A stretch of DNA of 64,000 nucleotides from Rhododendron vialii (taxonomy: Eukaryota; Streptophyta; Magnoliopsida; Ericales; Ericaceae): positions 24,700,001 through 24,764,000 of the forward strand of contig NC_080564.1 in NCBI RefSeq assembly GCF_030253575.1, written 5' to 3'. Numbering within the stretch: position 1 is the stretch's first letter; the number at the start of each line of letters is the position of its first letter. The notes beneath the pieces are model-generated. The model did not search any database and had not been told where the DNA came from. It saw nothing but the letters and a program-made list of their open reading frames with translations. Positions 31,169-42,545 of this stretch are shown in pieces. The position numbers and the translations under genes were made by a program.

Positions 31169-32237
31169 AGAGCATTCACAATGGTTTAATCAAAATCAAA
31201 AAGTTATTACGGTTAGCAATATTTACTCAAAAAAGAGCTCGCATTGAAATAACCAAACTTAGCTAGAGTATCCACAATATAATAATCAAAAGTGAATAAT
31301 CAAAACTTGCCATATCAAATTTTGATTATCCATTTAGAGACTGCTAAAATTAGCAATGTCAAGTTTCACATTGTATATTTTTTGCCCATAATCAAAAAGA
31401 GTTGGCAAAAATTCAAATTTAACGGTCAATTTTTTCTTCTCAATCTAATGGTCTACAATGAATAGCATTCTAGTAAAATAAGTGAAAGTGTAGAGCATTT
31501 GTTAAAATTCATAAAGTGATCAATATTGTTAAATACACAACTACTTGCCATAGTGGAGAGTGAGTTTCACTTTCATATGATGGTTGTATTTGATTGAAAA
31601 GATTTGGGGTTCAATAAAATTGGTTATTGGAAAAAGGTTATTAGTTTTATTATCCAAATAATCAAATTTGATGAGTTGCTAAGAGGTTGTTAATTTTGAT
31701 TATTATAATGTGCGCACTTTTTTTAGCACATATTGTTAATTTCAGCAACCTTTTGATTTTGATTATTACATTGTGGATGCTCTTAGTAAAACATCAAATT
31801 TTGGCCATTTAGATAATCAAAAATAACAACCTTTTTGCCAATAACCAAATAACATTTTTTGCAAAAACTATTTTTTTAAATAGTTTATTTCAAAATAGTT
31901 TTTTTATTAAATTGTTCTTTTTAAAAGAAAAACTTTTTTCCCAAAAACTATTTTTTATTCAAAAACTGTTTTTTTTAAATCAAAATTTTCAAAAAACTAT
32001 TTTCTCTTTTTCTAATAACCTACTTTAAAATTATTTAAAAAAATTTGTTTTCTATGTCCCAATTTTTAGATTTTAATAAGTTGAAAAAGTGATGTAGCAA
32101 TTTTGGTTATTCAATTTTGATTGTACCATTGTGGACCTCTATATTGTTAATCTTAACAACCTCTTAAATAAATAACCAAAAGATGATGTGACAACTTTTG
32201 ATTATTGACTTTTAGTTATTCCACTGCGAATGTTCTA
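31169..32237. mobile_element. Nested cluster of AT-rich TIR elements (AGAGCATCCACAATG family)
   Basis: The left end TA|AGAGCATTCACAATGG (31169) pairs with CATTGTGGATGCTCT|TA (ending 31783). The flanking TA dinucleotides fit a TA target duplication. Extra end-like sequences inside (AGAGTATCCACAATAT near 31265; CATTGTGGACC near 32130; CCACTGCGAATGTTCTAA ending 32237) show one copy inside another. The body repeats ATAATCAAAA/TTTTGATTAT words and has no open frame. A related copy lies at 33793-34504. Confidence 0.65.
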
Positions 32238-32409
32238 ACCCCCACCCATTAGGCAATGGATAATATATAGAAATTGTATTGGTATCCGAGATTTAAATAA
32301 TCATTCTCAGAACCTACTTCCTTTAAGTTTCCATCCCGGTTAATTCGAACACTTATGTTTTCATCCTCACTTTTTAACAATCCCAATAGTGCCCTTATAT
32401 AATACATTG

Positions 32410-32410
<1 letters not shown>

Positions 32411-32441
<31 letters not shown>
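32411..32441. repeat. (TA)15 microsatellite
   Basis: Uninterrupted alternating TA in intergenic DNA. Confidence 0.95.
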
Positions 32442-32444
<3 letters not shown>

Positions 32445-32800
32445 CTGAATTTTGGGATGAAAACATAATAAATCTGGTCCCAACCTTTATGCAGGCAATT
32501 AGTCTCGTAGATTTCATCAATCCATCCCAAAATCATGGCCCCCATTCAAATTCTCATCCACTTTTCCTAATCTGCAAAACATGATCGGTTACAAAACCAC
32601 CATTATCCGCTTTCCATCACAAGAGGGAAAAAAATCCACCATTATCCCCACCAGGCACCATTATCATCGTTCCCTCATTTGATGCCGCACTGAAGAACCA
32701 TGGAGGCGTAGCCCAGGAGCACAGTGGAGGATGGGGACCAAGACGCCGATGGCCGACGCCGTGGATTCCACGTCCAGTACCATATATTGTGGTGATTCGG

Positions 32801-32802
<2 letters not shown>

Positions 32803-32833
<31 letters not shown>
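32803..32833. repeat. (CT)15 microsatellite
   Basis: It lies in a locally GC-richer segment (32690-32860, with GACGCCGATGGCC and ACGACCAACGGCG). That looks like a gene leader, but no gene follows on either strand. Confidence 0.9.
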
Positions 32834-32836
<3 letters not shown>

Positions 32837-33792
32837 GACCAACGGCGATAACCAGGTGTTTCGAGAGGGTTCGGTTGCTTTAATGTTCCATGTGTCTAAA
32901 TTATGTAATGGTTATGTAGTAAAGCAGAAATTGGATTTTTGGGTTGTTTTGTCAGATTCCATGAATTCAAGATTTTATGTTCTAAAAAATACTCATATGT
33001 CATGTTCTAAATTGGTTCTTTTTGCCATTTGACTCTGCTACGTCAACGATTGAGTTTCCTTTAGTTTTATTCTATTTCATGGTAAATTATTTACTTCATT
33101 TAGCATGAAATATGTTTGTATTTCTATCATTTCATGGTTAATTATTTGCACTGTTTACCATGAAACTATTTCATGGTTAATTATTTATCGTGTCCATGTT
33201 GTAATCGTCATGGGATATTTATCGTGTCCACATTGTAATCGTCACAGTAATTTAATCATGTAATGTCATGGTAATTTAATCATTTAACTATGTAACGGTT
33301 TGAGTATGTCATGTTATTTATTTTTTGATGGTAATTTAGTCATGTTTCGTGTAATAAGATCAATGAAAAATATGATTTTTTGTTGTCTGGTTGGCCAACT
33401 CGAAGATTGAAGAAAACATGCAAAGAGGTGGTCAACTTATCATGTTATATTCCTAAAAAAAAATATCAATTCCACAAATACATTCCATGATAAAAAAAAA
33501 AAGAAGTAATCAATCATATTTAATTTTACAAAATCCTATTGAATTAGGAAAATAATTCAATAATTCAATTCAATCCCATTAAATTGGAAAAACAATCAAA
33601 TCCCACTAAATTAGGAAAGTAATATAACATAATATATGTATATCATAGTGAAAAGGGTAAGAAAGATAATTCACACACTAAGAGGATGAAAACATAAGCA
33701 TGAAAAAAGGGCGGGATGAATTCTTACATGGCATGGGTAAAGAGGATGAATATTTAAATTAGCCAAATTTATTTGTCATTATATAGTTATTA
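32834..33792. other. Intergenic, low-copy with ATTTCATGG repeats
   Basis: Several copies of TTTCATGGTTAATTATTT and TTATCGTGTCCA.GTTGTAATCGTCA occur between 33070 and 33290. No coding signal was found. Confidence 0.5.
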
Positions 33793-34504
33793 AGCCATCC
33801 ACAATGGCATAATAAAAATGAATAATAAAAAATTATCACATCAGCTTTTAATTATCTATTTAAGAGATTGTTAAGATTAACAATATAGATGTCCATAATG
33901 ACATAATCAAAATTGGATAACTAAAACTTGTCATATCAGTTTTTCAAATTATAAAAAATTAAAAACTGTGAACATGGAAAATAATTTTTCAAAAAATAGT
34001 TTTGAAACTGATAGAAAATATTTATTAGAAATAGAAAATAATTTTTGAATTTTTTTTAAAAAAAATAGTTTTATTTTTTAGAATACAGTTTTTAGTTTTT
34101 GTGCAACTACAGTTTTTGAAAAAATAGTTTTTATATAAGAAAACCTTTTGAAAAAATAGTAAACAAAATAATTTGTGGAAAAAACTGTTTTCAAAAATAG
34201 TTTTTTAAAATATTTTTATCAAATTTTTTTTTTTTGAAAATCTTGTTGAAAAAGAAAAGAGGGGCAAAAAGGAAGAGAGAGAACATTTTTGTGTAATGAT
34301 TGGTGTATTTAATCGAGAATATGTGAGATTCATTAAATTTGATTATTGGCAAATGGCTGTTAGTTTAAGTTATCCAAAATTCAAATTTTGATTATTACTA
34401 AGGAGATTGCTAAGTTTGATTATACTATTGTGAGCCACATTTTGCACAAATATTGTTAACTTTAGAAAACATATTACTTTTGATTTTATCATTATGGATA
34501 GCCT
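33793..34504. mobile_element. AT-rich TIR element, same family as 31169-32237
   Basis: The left end TA|AGCCATCCACAATGGC pairs with ATTATGGATAGCCT|TA at the right, flanked by TA. A second left-end-like block (GATGTCCATAATGACATAATC, split TIR) near 33888 suggests nesting. No ORF. Confidence 0.6.
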
Positions 34505-34779
34505 TATTCTCCACCTAATGGGCAGAAATTAGCAAGATCGAACTTCTGAATGAAAAAATTAAAAGATTAAATCAAGTACCTACACGTAATCAATTGAACG
34601 ATCGGATTATTCGTGTGAGACCCGTAATTGGCCCCACGTGGTGGTGTACGTCATATGTACACTCCTTGGTTGGTACTCTAGCATTAGACGTTTGAAATTT
34701 GAAAAATGTGAAAAAAAAAATTGAGAAAAGTGTGAAGGAAAATTTACTTTGCTTAATTATTTCAATAATGCTAGTACCC

Positions 34780-34901
34780 CAAACATTTATACATGATTAC
34801 ACAAATTCATTCACATCAAGTGTGGAGTCCATACACACTAGACACAAACTATATGTATGGACCCCATACTTGATGTGAGTGAGTTTGTGTATAAATTTTT
34901 G
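34780..34901. repeat. Hairpin-forming inverted repeat, about 120 bp
   Basis: ACACAAATTCATTCACATCA (left, from 34799) pairs with the reverse complement of TGATGTGAGTGAGTTTGTGT (right). GTCCATACA and TGTATGGAC close the stem near the loop. The outer CAAACATTTATACA and TATAAATTTTTG also pair around a 6-base bulge. Confidence 0.75.
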
Positions 34902-34990
34902 TGGTTATATAATTATTGTAATTATTTATGGTCAGTACTCCAACATTAGCCTAAATTCTGAATTATAAGATTGGATCGAGTACCTATACG

Positions 34991-35290
34991 CAGTGGCGGA
35001 GGGACATAGAGACAAAGGCGGACAGCCGACTCCATTGACTGTCAAATTTTCATATAAATCGGTAAAATTTTTACCTCATTTTTACTAATTTGACCTCACT
35101 TTAAAATTTATTTTTTCCCCAACCCATATAAGGGTTTTGTACTTAGAGCAAAAAGAAGTCAAAATAGAATCTTCACCCAAACGTAGCACTAGTTTGTTTG
35201 TTTCTCGAAACAAATCAAGGGTTAAGTTTGTAAATTACACATAGTTTAAATTTTTGACCCCATTTATTAAAAATTCTGACTCCGCCACTG
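34991..35290. mobile_element. hAT-like non-autonomous element (CAGTGGCGGA termini)
   Basis: Exactly 300 bp bounded by CAGTGGCGGAGGGA and GACTCCGCCACTG. These termini are classic for short plant hAT-type elements. Flanks CCTATACG and TCTACATG agree at 5 of 8 positions, as an eroded 8-bp target duplication would. There is no coding region. Confidence 0.75.
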
Positions 35291-36960
35291 TCTACATGTC
35301 TTCAATCGAGTTGCTTTCTTTAAAAAGCCATTTAAAAAAATATTTTAAAATTTATCAAGATCGAATTATTGGCGGGAGACCTGTAGTGGAACCAGCACGA
35401 CGATCTCTGCCGTATGTACACCCACCATAATCAGTAGTTTCAGATAGGCCCAGGCCCTATTTTCAGGGATTTGTGAAAGCGAAGTCTTCGTGTAGATAGA
35501 CGTACAGGTTTGTCGTATTCGGCCTATTGAAAGATTCCTGATGTCCATCGGATTCCATATGCGGAGTGACAATTTTGGAAGACTTGTCTCCTGGAAAAAT
35601 TATTGGGTGGTCTCGAGGTCCCTTCTCCACCGCATATCTCTTTGGAACTCAGTGCAAGTGAATGGACTCCGCACAAATATATAATAGTGGTAGTGGTAGT
35701 GGTAGAGGTAGAGAAGGGTGTTGGAGAAAGACCATTGAATGATTACTCGGTTGCTAGGGACTAGAGTATTGCTGTTAAAAAAAAAGGGAGGAGAGAAAAT
35801 TAGATTATCTCAGTTCTTATGTGTTTTCTGCAACTTTTATCGTGCTCGCATTGAGTCTATTTATTTAATCTAGATCGTCTATTGTTTTCATCTCATTGCC
35901 TCTGTACTCCGTGCGAAATTTAAATTGATCAAATATACATAGTTAGATGATCGAAACACAGATTTATAATTACACTGGAAGAAAATAGCTAGAATGAGTT
36001 GTTACATGCTGACATACTGTGAGGTATATATGATCTAATTATATGATAATTGATTTAAAAATAGCTAGAATGAGTTGTTTCATGCTGTGAGGTATATATG
36101 ATCTAATCATATGACAATTGATGTCGAAAATCAACCTGAAAATGGATAAGCCCGCGGAGGGCCCAATAAGGGTCACGCACCGCGTACACATAATTGGTCC
36201 GAGCATCTTCAAATTCACATTCGAGAATATCAAATTTTAAAAATAAAAAAAAATGTGACAATTTGACTTTGAACCAATTTTAAATTTTTATCTTATTATC
36301 AGTAAAACAATGCTACGGACACTAAATAATATAAAAAACAAGTATACGAAGTATACACATGACACCACCAAATGCATGATGTAATAAACGAATGAGTTCA
36401 TCCACTAAATCAGCGTAACGTGCATATTTAGTAAGTTAGTTGAGACGTTAGTTAGTGTTCATAGATTACCTCATTTATTGAAGTTTTTAAAGAAAGTTCC
36501 TCCCATTCATAAGCATTTCCAAAAATTTTTATAATTGTTCATTCTAAAATATTATCTACCCATATTTGACTTCAAATTCAACTTGTAGAAGCTTCCTGCC
36601 AATTGCCAACTACAAAGGGCTGCAATTTATTTAAGGCTCATATGATTTGAGTCATTTGACTTCGTTTTTGACATTGCATGTGGAGGCTTTAGGACAATTA
36701 GAATATCATGTTGGATTTGGCATCATGATTGTAGTCACTCATGTTAGTGTCTTTTTATCTTATGAAAATGCCCATACCGATTTTGCTATAAGGACCGATG
36801 GTGGAGATCGATGGTATACAGATCTATTGTGGCATGGGGGGCCCACTCCCGCTTTTCTCACTCCTCTTATTTTGGCCTAAAAATTGGCGGGGCGAGTTTC
36901 ACCCGAAAATTCAAATTTTTTTGATTTTGAGAGCCCACAAAACGGATCCATTCCCAAAAC

Positions 36961-37008
<48 letters not shown>

Positions 37009-37388
37009 CTGCTTTTGATCTTCATCACCATGATCGACACTCACCCCGTCATTGTCAACGCCCAACCCCACGTTTCCGACGCCAGTCTGACGCAACCATT
37101 ACCGCCACTTCACCATCACTGCTGGTATCTTGCCATCCCATTGTCTCCAATGTCCCACCGTCCCGCCTAAGATCTGGTTGGGAAAGCTACAACTCAATTT
37201 GTCCTAATTTTTTGAAAACCCCTGTATCTCTAGACCATCTTGGATCTTGATTCTAAGTAGATGTGAATGTCATTTTTCACGATTTCAACTATATAGTTTG
37301 CATATTGTCCTCCTTTTGTTCAAGTTGTTGGCCTCATCTTATTTGGATATGCAGTCTTTGATGGGTTATGAAACTCCATGTTTTTGTA
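35291..37388. other. Intergenic DNA with small repeats
   Basis: It contains a two-copy duplication at 35992-36054 and 36057-36122 (AAAATAGCTAGAATGAGTTG ... ATATGATCTAAT.ATATGA.AAT), (GTG)-rich triplets near 35688-35712, and a (CT)21 run at 36961-37002. No gene is supported. Confidence 0.5.
36961..37002. repeat. (CT)21 microsatellite
   Basis: An uninterrupted CT run followed by a C-rich segment (37020-37150) that resembles a gene leader. No following ORF is convincing. Confidence 0.95.
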
Positions 37389-37603
37389 CTCCCTCCGTCC
37401 CTAAATAAGTGTCTGGCGCACAAAACTAGGCCTTACAAAATATGTATGTTTTTCATTAAAAAATTTAATTTTTTTTCACAATCTAATAGAACTCATTGCT
37501 ATCTATTGATTTGTGAAAAAAAATTGATTTTTTTAACGAAACAAATGCATCTTTTTGAAGGCCTAAGTTTGCGCGTCGGACACTTATTTAGGGACGGAAG
37601 AAG
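37389..37603. mobile_element. Stowaway MITE
   Basis: Termini CTCCCTCCGTCCCTAAATAA and TTATTTAGGGACGGAAGAAG are inverted copies of the Stowaway consensus, with TA on both sides (37387-37388, 37604-37605). Size 215 bp, AT-rich core, no ORF: all typical of this Tc1/mariner-related family. Confidence 0.92.
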
Positions 37604-38636
37604 TATTTTATAAAGAAACACAGATTAAGGTTCCCTATGAAATGCCTAATGGGTTGTCTATGGCGAGACGTTTGTAAAATACCAAAAGGGTCGTGGTTAA
37701 GGGGGTCATCTTGCATTTGACTTCTTTGGGTAGGACTAGGAAATTAAGGGTTCCAACTCCCACGTGATAAAAAAACCAAATTGGTACATTGGAGAATCAA
37801 GGGAGTTAGGCAGACTTTGGAAATAACAAATTAAGTTATGGTTACTGAATCGATCAGCATAAATTTAGAGTTGAAATCATCTAGTTATCGAATTAATCAC
37901 ATGCTGAAACGACAATTGCAAGGGTTGACTCTATTAATTTCTTAATCACTAGTAACAGCGGCTTAAAGGGCCTTTTTTTTTTTTTTTTTTTAATTTTGAG
38001 ACATCAAACACTTTTGATATGCTACGATGGCCGGTCTTTTGTCCCTTTTTCTATAAATCTGAGGTGAGTGACAGCCTTAGTAACAGTGGCGGCTCCACTC
38101 TTTGCCAGTCAAAGGTGGTTACTGAAACACCTCAAAAAATCTACCACACTAGTATTTTTGTACTGGCCGAGATTCCGGTACAAGCTCGATATAAACCGGT
38201 TTGCCTGATATCTACCAATACATGCCACTATCTTAATCTATACAAAACACCAAGCAACGTGTACCGTTTTATTACTGTACTGACGGGTATGTTACGAGAT
38301 TTACCATACCGTACTGGCTCCACCATGTCTACCTTAGCTTGTCTATGACTTCACCTAATTTTTATCCTTTTGGGAGTGGTTCTTGTTCCACTTTCTTTTG
38401 GGATTATCCAACTTCCATGAGGCCCATGATCCAGTGAGTGATGGGCTCACAACTATGGCCCATGATCTCCAAATACCCAGCATATGAAAAATTATTCAAT
38501 GCTCCTGGGCCACACATCTATCCCCCACCTGATAACTGCTGCCTCTACCAGATTCACAACAGTCAGTTCTTTCGTGACAGAGAGAAATCTACACTATTCT
38601 GTTCTCTGATTGTCAAATCTCTGGTTGTATCAGAAA
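37604..38636. other. Promoter-side intergenic DNA of the membrane-protein gene
   Basis: It contains a block at 38162-38330 (GGCCGAGATTCCGGTACAAG) that resembles one at 24835-24945 (GCCGAGATTTCGCTACAAGC); both look like fragments of one old repeat. No gene is seen. Confidence 0.45.
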
Positions 38637-40633
38637 ATGGAAGAAGAAGAACAACAACAAGAAGAAGAGCAGCAGGAGTCAGAAGCTAAAAGATTTTGGG
38701 ACCCAATCCACTCCCCTCGTCATCTCCCCTCATCACTGCAAACCCACCATCGATCCCTCTCAGATTCTCACACCCAATTCAAATCATGCTCAATTTCCCC
38801 CACAAAACACACCCACTTCACCAGTGACGTCGTCTTTCCTCCCATCAACCACGAGGGCCTCCACCTCTCCTCCCCCCACAAACCCTCTCCCTCACTTCCC
38901 AATCACCCCGATAATAACACTAATCAACAAGTACATAACTCGCCTTGTTCGTCGGGCGAGGAGAACGGGTTTTTGTGGGTCTCACAGAGGGCAGCGGGTA
39001 CTGGGTCGGGTGGAGGAGGTGAGGTGGCGAGGTGGGTGAGTGTTGGGTTTGAGCTGTTGCGGTCTAGGGTTACTTGCATTGCTTCCTCACTCTGTAATTT
39101 TGCTGGGTTTGGAGGGGTAAATTGGTCAGTTGGTTGTGCCGCTCGGATGGTGGCGGCGGTGCTGGTTTGGTGGTTGTTCGCGGTGGTCCGGCGGAGGAGA
39201 CGGGATTCGCGGGTTAGGAGAGAGAGTAGGGATCAGATGATACGTGTTATTAAGGAGAAAGATGAGGTTAGTTCTCTAATAAACTGATGTTACATTTCAA
39301 GTGTTTGTGAAAATGTCTGTGTTGGTTTTTGTTTAAACTGATTGGGGAAAAAATTTCAAATACGGACTTTACAACTTACTCCTACAAAGTGGTGTAAATT
39401 ACACTCCTTTGAGGTTGCATTTTGCAGCTTACAAGAAAATTTAATGCACTATGACAGACAGTTTCAGTGCTGAGCACAAACTTACACTCCGCCGGGAATA
39501 AGTTATCTACGGCTCCGCCCATGTATTATTACTGTTAATAGATTATTTTTAATCCGGATCGTTCAAAACGTTTTTGGACGGCTGAGATTGAGCGACATAA
39601 AACTTATTCATGGCTTCTCCGTGAATAAGTTCTTCTCAAAAGAAAAATATTAAGGTGGGGGAGTTTGGCATAAATGCTGATTAGTTATTTGAAAATCTAA
39701 ACACTAGGACTTTTACTTCTGATGGTTTTGACATAAAGTCGGGGACCATGCTGTTTATGAGCTTGGTAGAGATATTGATGGTTTATGTAGACGCAATGTC
39801 TGCAACTTTTCCCACTGTAGTCATATTTTGAGCCAAAGAAAGCAATTCAAATTTATTTAGTACTAGCCTAGCCAATAACCCAAAAGACTGAGGCTTCTTT
39901 AAGTGATTGCATTCAAAGAATATGCTTAGCTTGCCAATATGCTTCTGAACGGAATACGATGAGGTATTTTGTGTCCCTAGAAATCATCCTTCTTGTCGAT
40001 TGAAAACAAGATTCCAAGAGCTTATGAACCTCCGTCTGGGTGTCAAGTGTTTTCACATGGTAACTATTCTACAAGAATTTGAAGTCGATTGCGAGTTTGG
40101 AGCTTTCAACAATATTGTTACGTTTCACTCTTGAATGGGTAGTCCTGAGACCTGCTTCATGCCCTAAAAGAAACAACTTAGAAATTACCGAACAGAGTGG
40201 ATGCAAACAGCAAGCGGGAAATGTTCTTGGCTGAAACCTTGTTTTGGAGATATTGGAAAGGAAGGTGAAAATGTTTGTTATCCTATTCTAGAAACGGAAT
40301 GCAACAAATGAGTTACTTGTAGCCGTTTCTTATGTGCAATTTCGATAGCTTGTTTTACATATCCAACTTCCTACTTTTGTCGCTACAACTATTGACTGGT
40401 ACATAAGTTGCCCAATTGTGCTACTTGTTCTAGTCTCTGTGCGCATTGCTATACATTTCTCCGTTTACGTTGACAATCCTCTTTGTTCCTTTGCTACCCT
40501 CAATAGTCCTCACCTTTGGCGTGCTCATTTGCAGAAAATTAGTCAACTCTTGCATCAAATTGCGCAAATGAATCAATTACTGCTAGCCCTTCACGGAGGT
40601 CCGATGCCTGGGACCGGAGGGGTGACCAAGTAA
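38637..40633 (+). CDS. Small plant membrane protein of unknown function, two exons
   Basis: Exons 38637-39266 and 40535-40633 join in frame (..RVIKEKDE|KISQLLHQIAQM..) by GT..AG splicing to give 242 aa. The N-terminus is a Glu/Gln tract (MEEEEQQQEEE), followed by a long Ser/Pro/His-rich disordered half. One membrane span lies near residues 165-190 (ARMVAAVLVWWLFAVV), followed at once by a strongly basic stretch (RRRRR). A short amphipathic or coiled-coil tail (EKDEKISQLLHQIAQMNQLL) ends the protein. I recall unnamed plant proteins with this same tail, but no known function. The Met at 38637 is chosen because the upstream Met at 38610 would only add nine unlike residues. The basic residues after the span suggest a tail on the cytosolic side. 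Confidence 0.75.
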
Positions 40634-40920
40634 AAAAGCATCTTTTTTTCCAGGCCAACCTTATGCTGTTAAAAAGAGCGTTATGCGTTGTAGCATGCAG
40701 ACCTGGTTAAATGACTGTTAGTATGTCCTCCATCTACGGTGACATGATGTTTAAAATATGTTTCTGCTTTTTTTTCTTTTTCTTCTCAACTGATCTGCTT
40801 TGTATTCACCTTTTCCAAATTCATTTAGGTACAATTGCTTTACTTGAACCTGGTGGTCTGTATTCATCCACTTTGTTTAGGTCATGTTTGATAAGTGGCC
40901 ATGGGATATGATTTCTTCTT

Positions 40921-41160
40921 TTGTTTTTTTGGTACTTCGCCATTACACTCATAGTATTCCGGAGGCAAAGTGGTTACCGTTTGAAGTGGATTTGCCGTGC
41001 TGCAAACAAGTTGGCAGATGCAGTGGCCTATATGGCAATGAGAAAGCGTCGTCTGGCTTGGTGGTGTTTTTCTCCGCCCCCTTGTATTCGGGCTTTTTTG
41101 TTTTCTGATCTTTGTATTGTATATAACCCAGGTTTTTTGGCCCATTTTGTAGATATATAA
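40921..41160 (+). pseudogene. Possible RNase H-like (retroelement/LINE tail) fragment
   Basis: The frame reads YRLKWICRAANKLADAVAYM. The xxR.AN..AD..A pattern is the C-terminal motif of plant non-LTR RNase H-like (RVT_3) domains. About 80 codons are open; no N-terminal catalytic part is present. It follows the membrane-protein gene by about 290 bp and is probably a dead insertion. Confidence 0.45.
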
Positions 41161-41884
41161 AAAAGAAAAGGGAACACTCATAGTATTTCCAATCCATATG
41201 CAAAATTCTCATTCTATACCAAATATATATCGCAATGCAACAATTCCATGGTCCGTCCGTACTTACCAATCTTGGCTGAGGATCTGCCAGAGAATTAGAT
41301 GTCTCAGCCATGATGTCAGATAGAAATATCTACAAATCGATAAATTTTCGTAAGATTGAGAAATTCTCAATTTAAAATTTGAGAAATACAGAAGATTATT
41401 CTGGAGATATTTTTGCAGTTTCCTCATTGAAGATAAGATAAATGAGAAATTCCCCGAACAAGTAAAATTGAAAAATTCTCAATATACAAATGAGAAACTG
41501 GGGAATTCCCCCGACATTCTCGTGAAACCCCTGTTTAAGAGAATTTGCTAAGAAACATGCAAAAAGTTTAAGAAATTGTAATGTCAAAATATACCATAAA
41601 GCAAAAAATTGTAATGTCAAAATATACCATAAATTTTTGGTAATTTCTGAGAATATAACTACAAGTTACATGGAGAAATTATTTATAATTTGAGGATTAA
41701 AACTGCATCCACATATGTATGATACCTGAGAGTGTTTACGACAAGGGAGCCTTGTTGATAAGGACACACTATAGGGTTTAAAACGCAATTAGTCCATCTA
41801 AACAATTTATAGCGGGTCCAGTCCTTATAAGCACACGAGTTCCAAAATTAGCCATATTACACGCGTTTCCAAAAACGTTTTAGA
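41161..41884. other. Intergenic, no gene supported
   Basis: AT-rich. A direct duplication, AATTGTAATGTCAAAATATA, occurs at about 41576 and 41608. A minus-strand MAETSNSLADPQPRL|GTAAGT start near 41311 looks exon-like but no following exon was found. Confidence 0.4.
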
Positions 41885-42545
41885 GATGAAGAAACCTAAT
41901 CGCGGTCGTCATCGTTGATCCTTTCATCGTTGAATCACCATCATCATCGTCGATCCTTTCACCATCGACATCGTCGATCCTTTCACCGTCGCTGTCATCA
42001 TCGTTATTGTCGTAGTTCCTTTCACCGTCGCTATCGTCATCATTATTGTCGACGTTCATTTTCGACCATTTCAACAGGTAACTTACCTTTTCTATTCGTC
42101 GCTATCGTCATCGTCGCTGGCATCATTCCGATCGTCGTCATTTTCGCCTTCATCGTTTTAGTGTCACTTTCCTAGGATTTTAGCGTCATTTACATAGGGT
42201 TTAAGCGTCATTTACTGGTTTTGACACTTTCTTTATGTTAGGGCTCATCAATATGTTAAATATTGTGTAATGGAGTATTTGCATGTGTTTACATTGTGAT
42301 ATTAATATCTCCTACTTTATCCCTTGTTGTAAAATACAACCAGAAAACGTTTTCGATGAGATAACATTATCTCTTTATTAAGTTTGTGAGATACCAAGAC
42401 TATTTATCTGAGATACTGTTATCTCTTGCTCATTTTTGCCAATATACTATATTTCTGGCAGATAGAGTTATTTGTTAGTTTATTTGTGAATTGAATTGGG
42501 TAAGATACCGTTTTCTCATCTGTTTTAACAGGAACAAGATTCAAA

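Noticed and set aside
36798-37250. 150-codon plus-strand ORF around a CT repeat
   Set aside because: The open frame is produced by the (CT)n run (Leu-Ser repeat) and shows no recognisable domain.
41181-41311. Minus-strand start MAETSNSLADPQPRL with a good donor
   Set aside because: It looks like a first exon, but no second exon or protein family could be found downstream, so it is not called as a gene.
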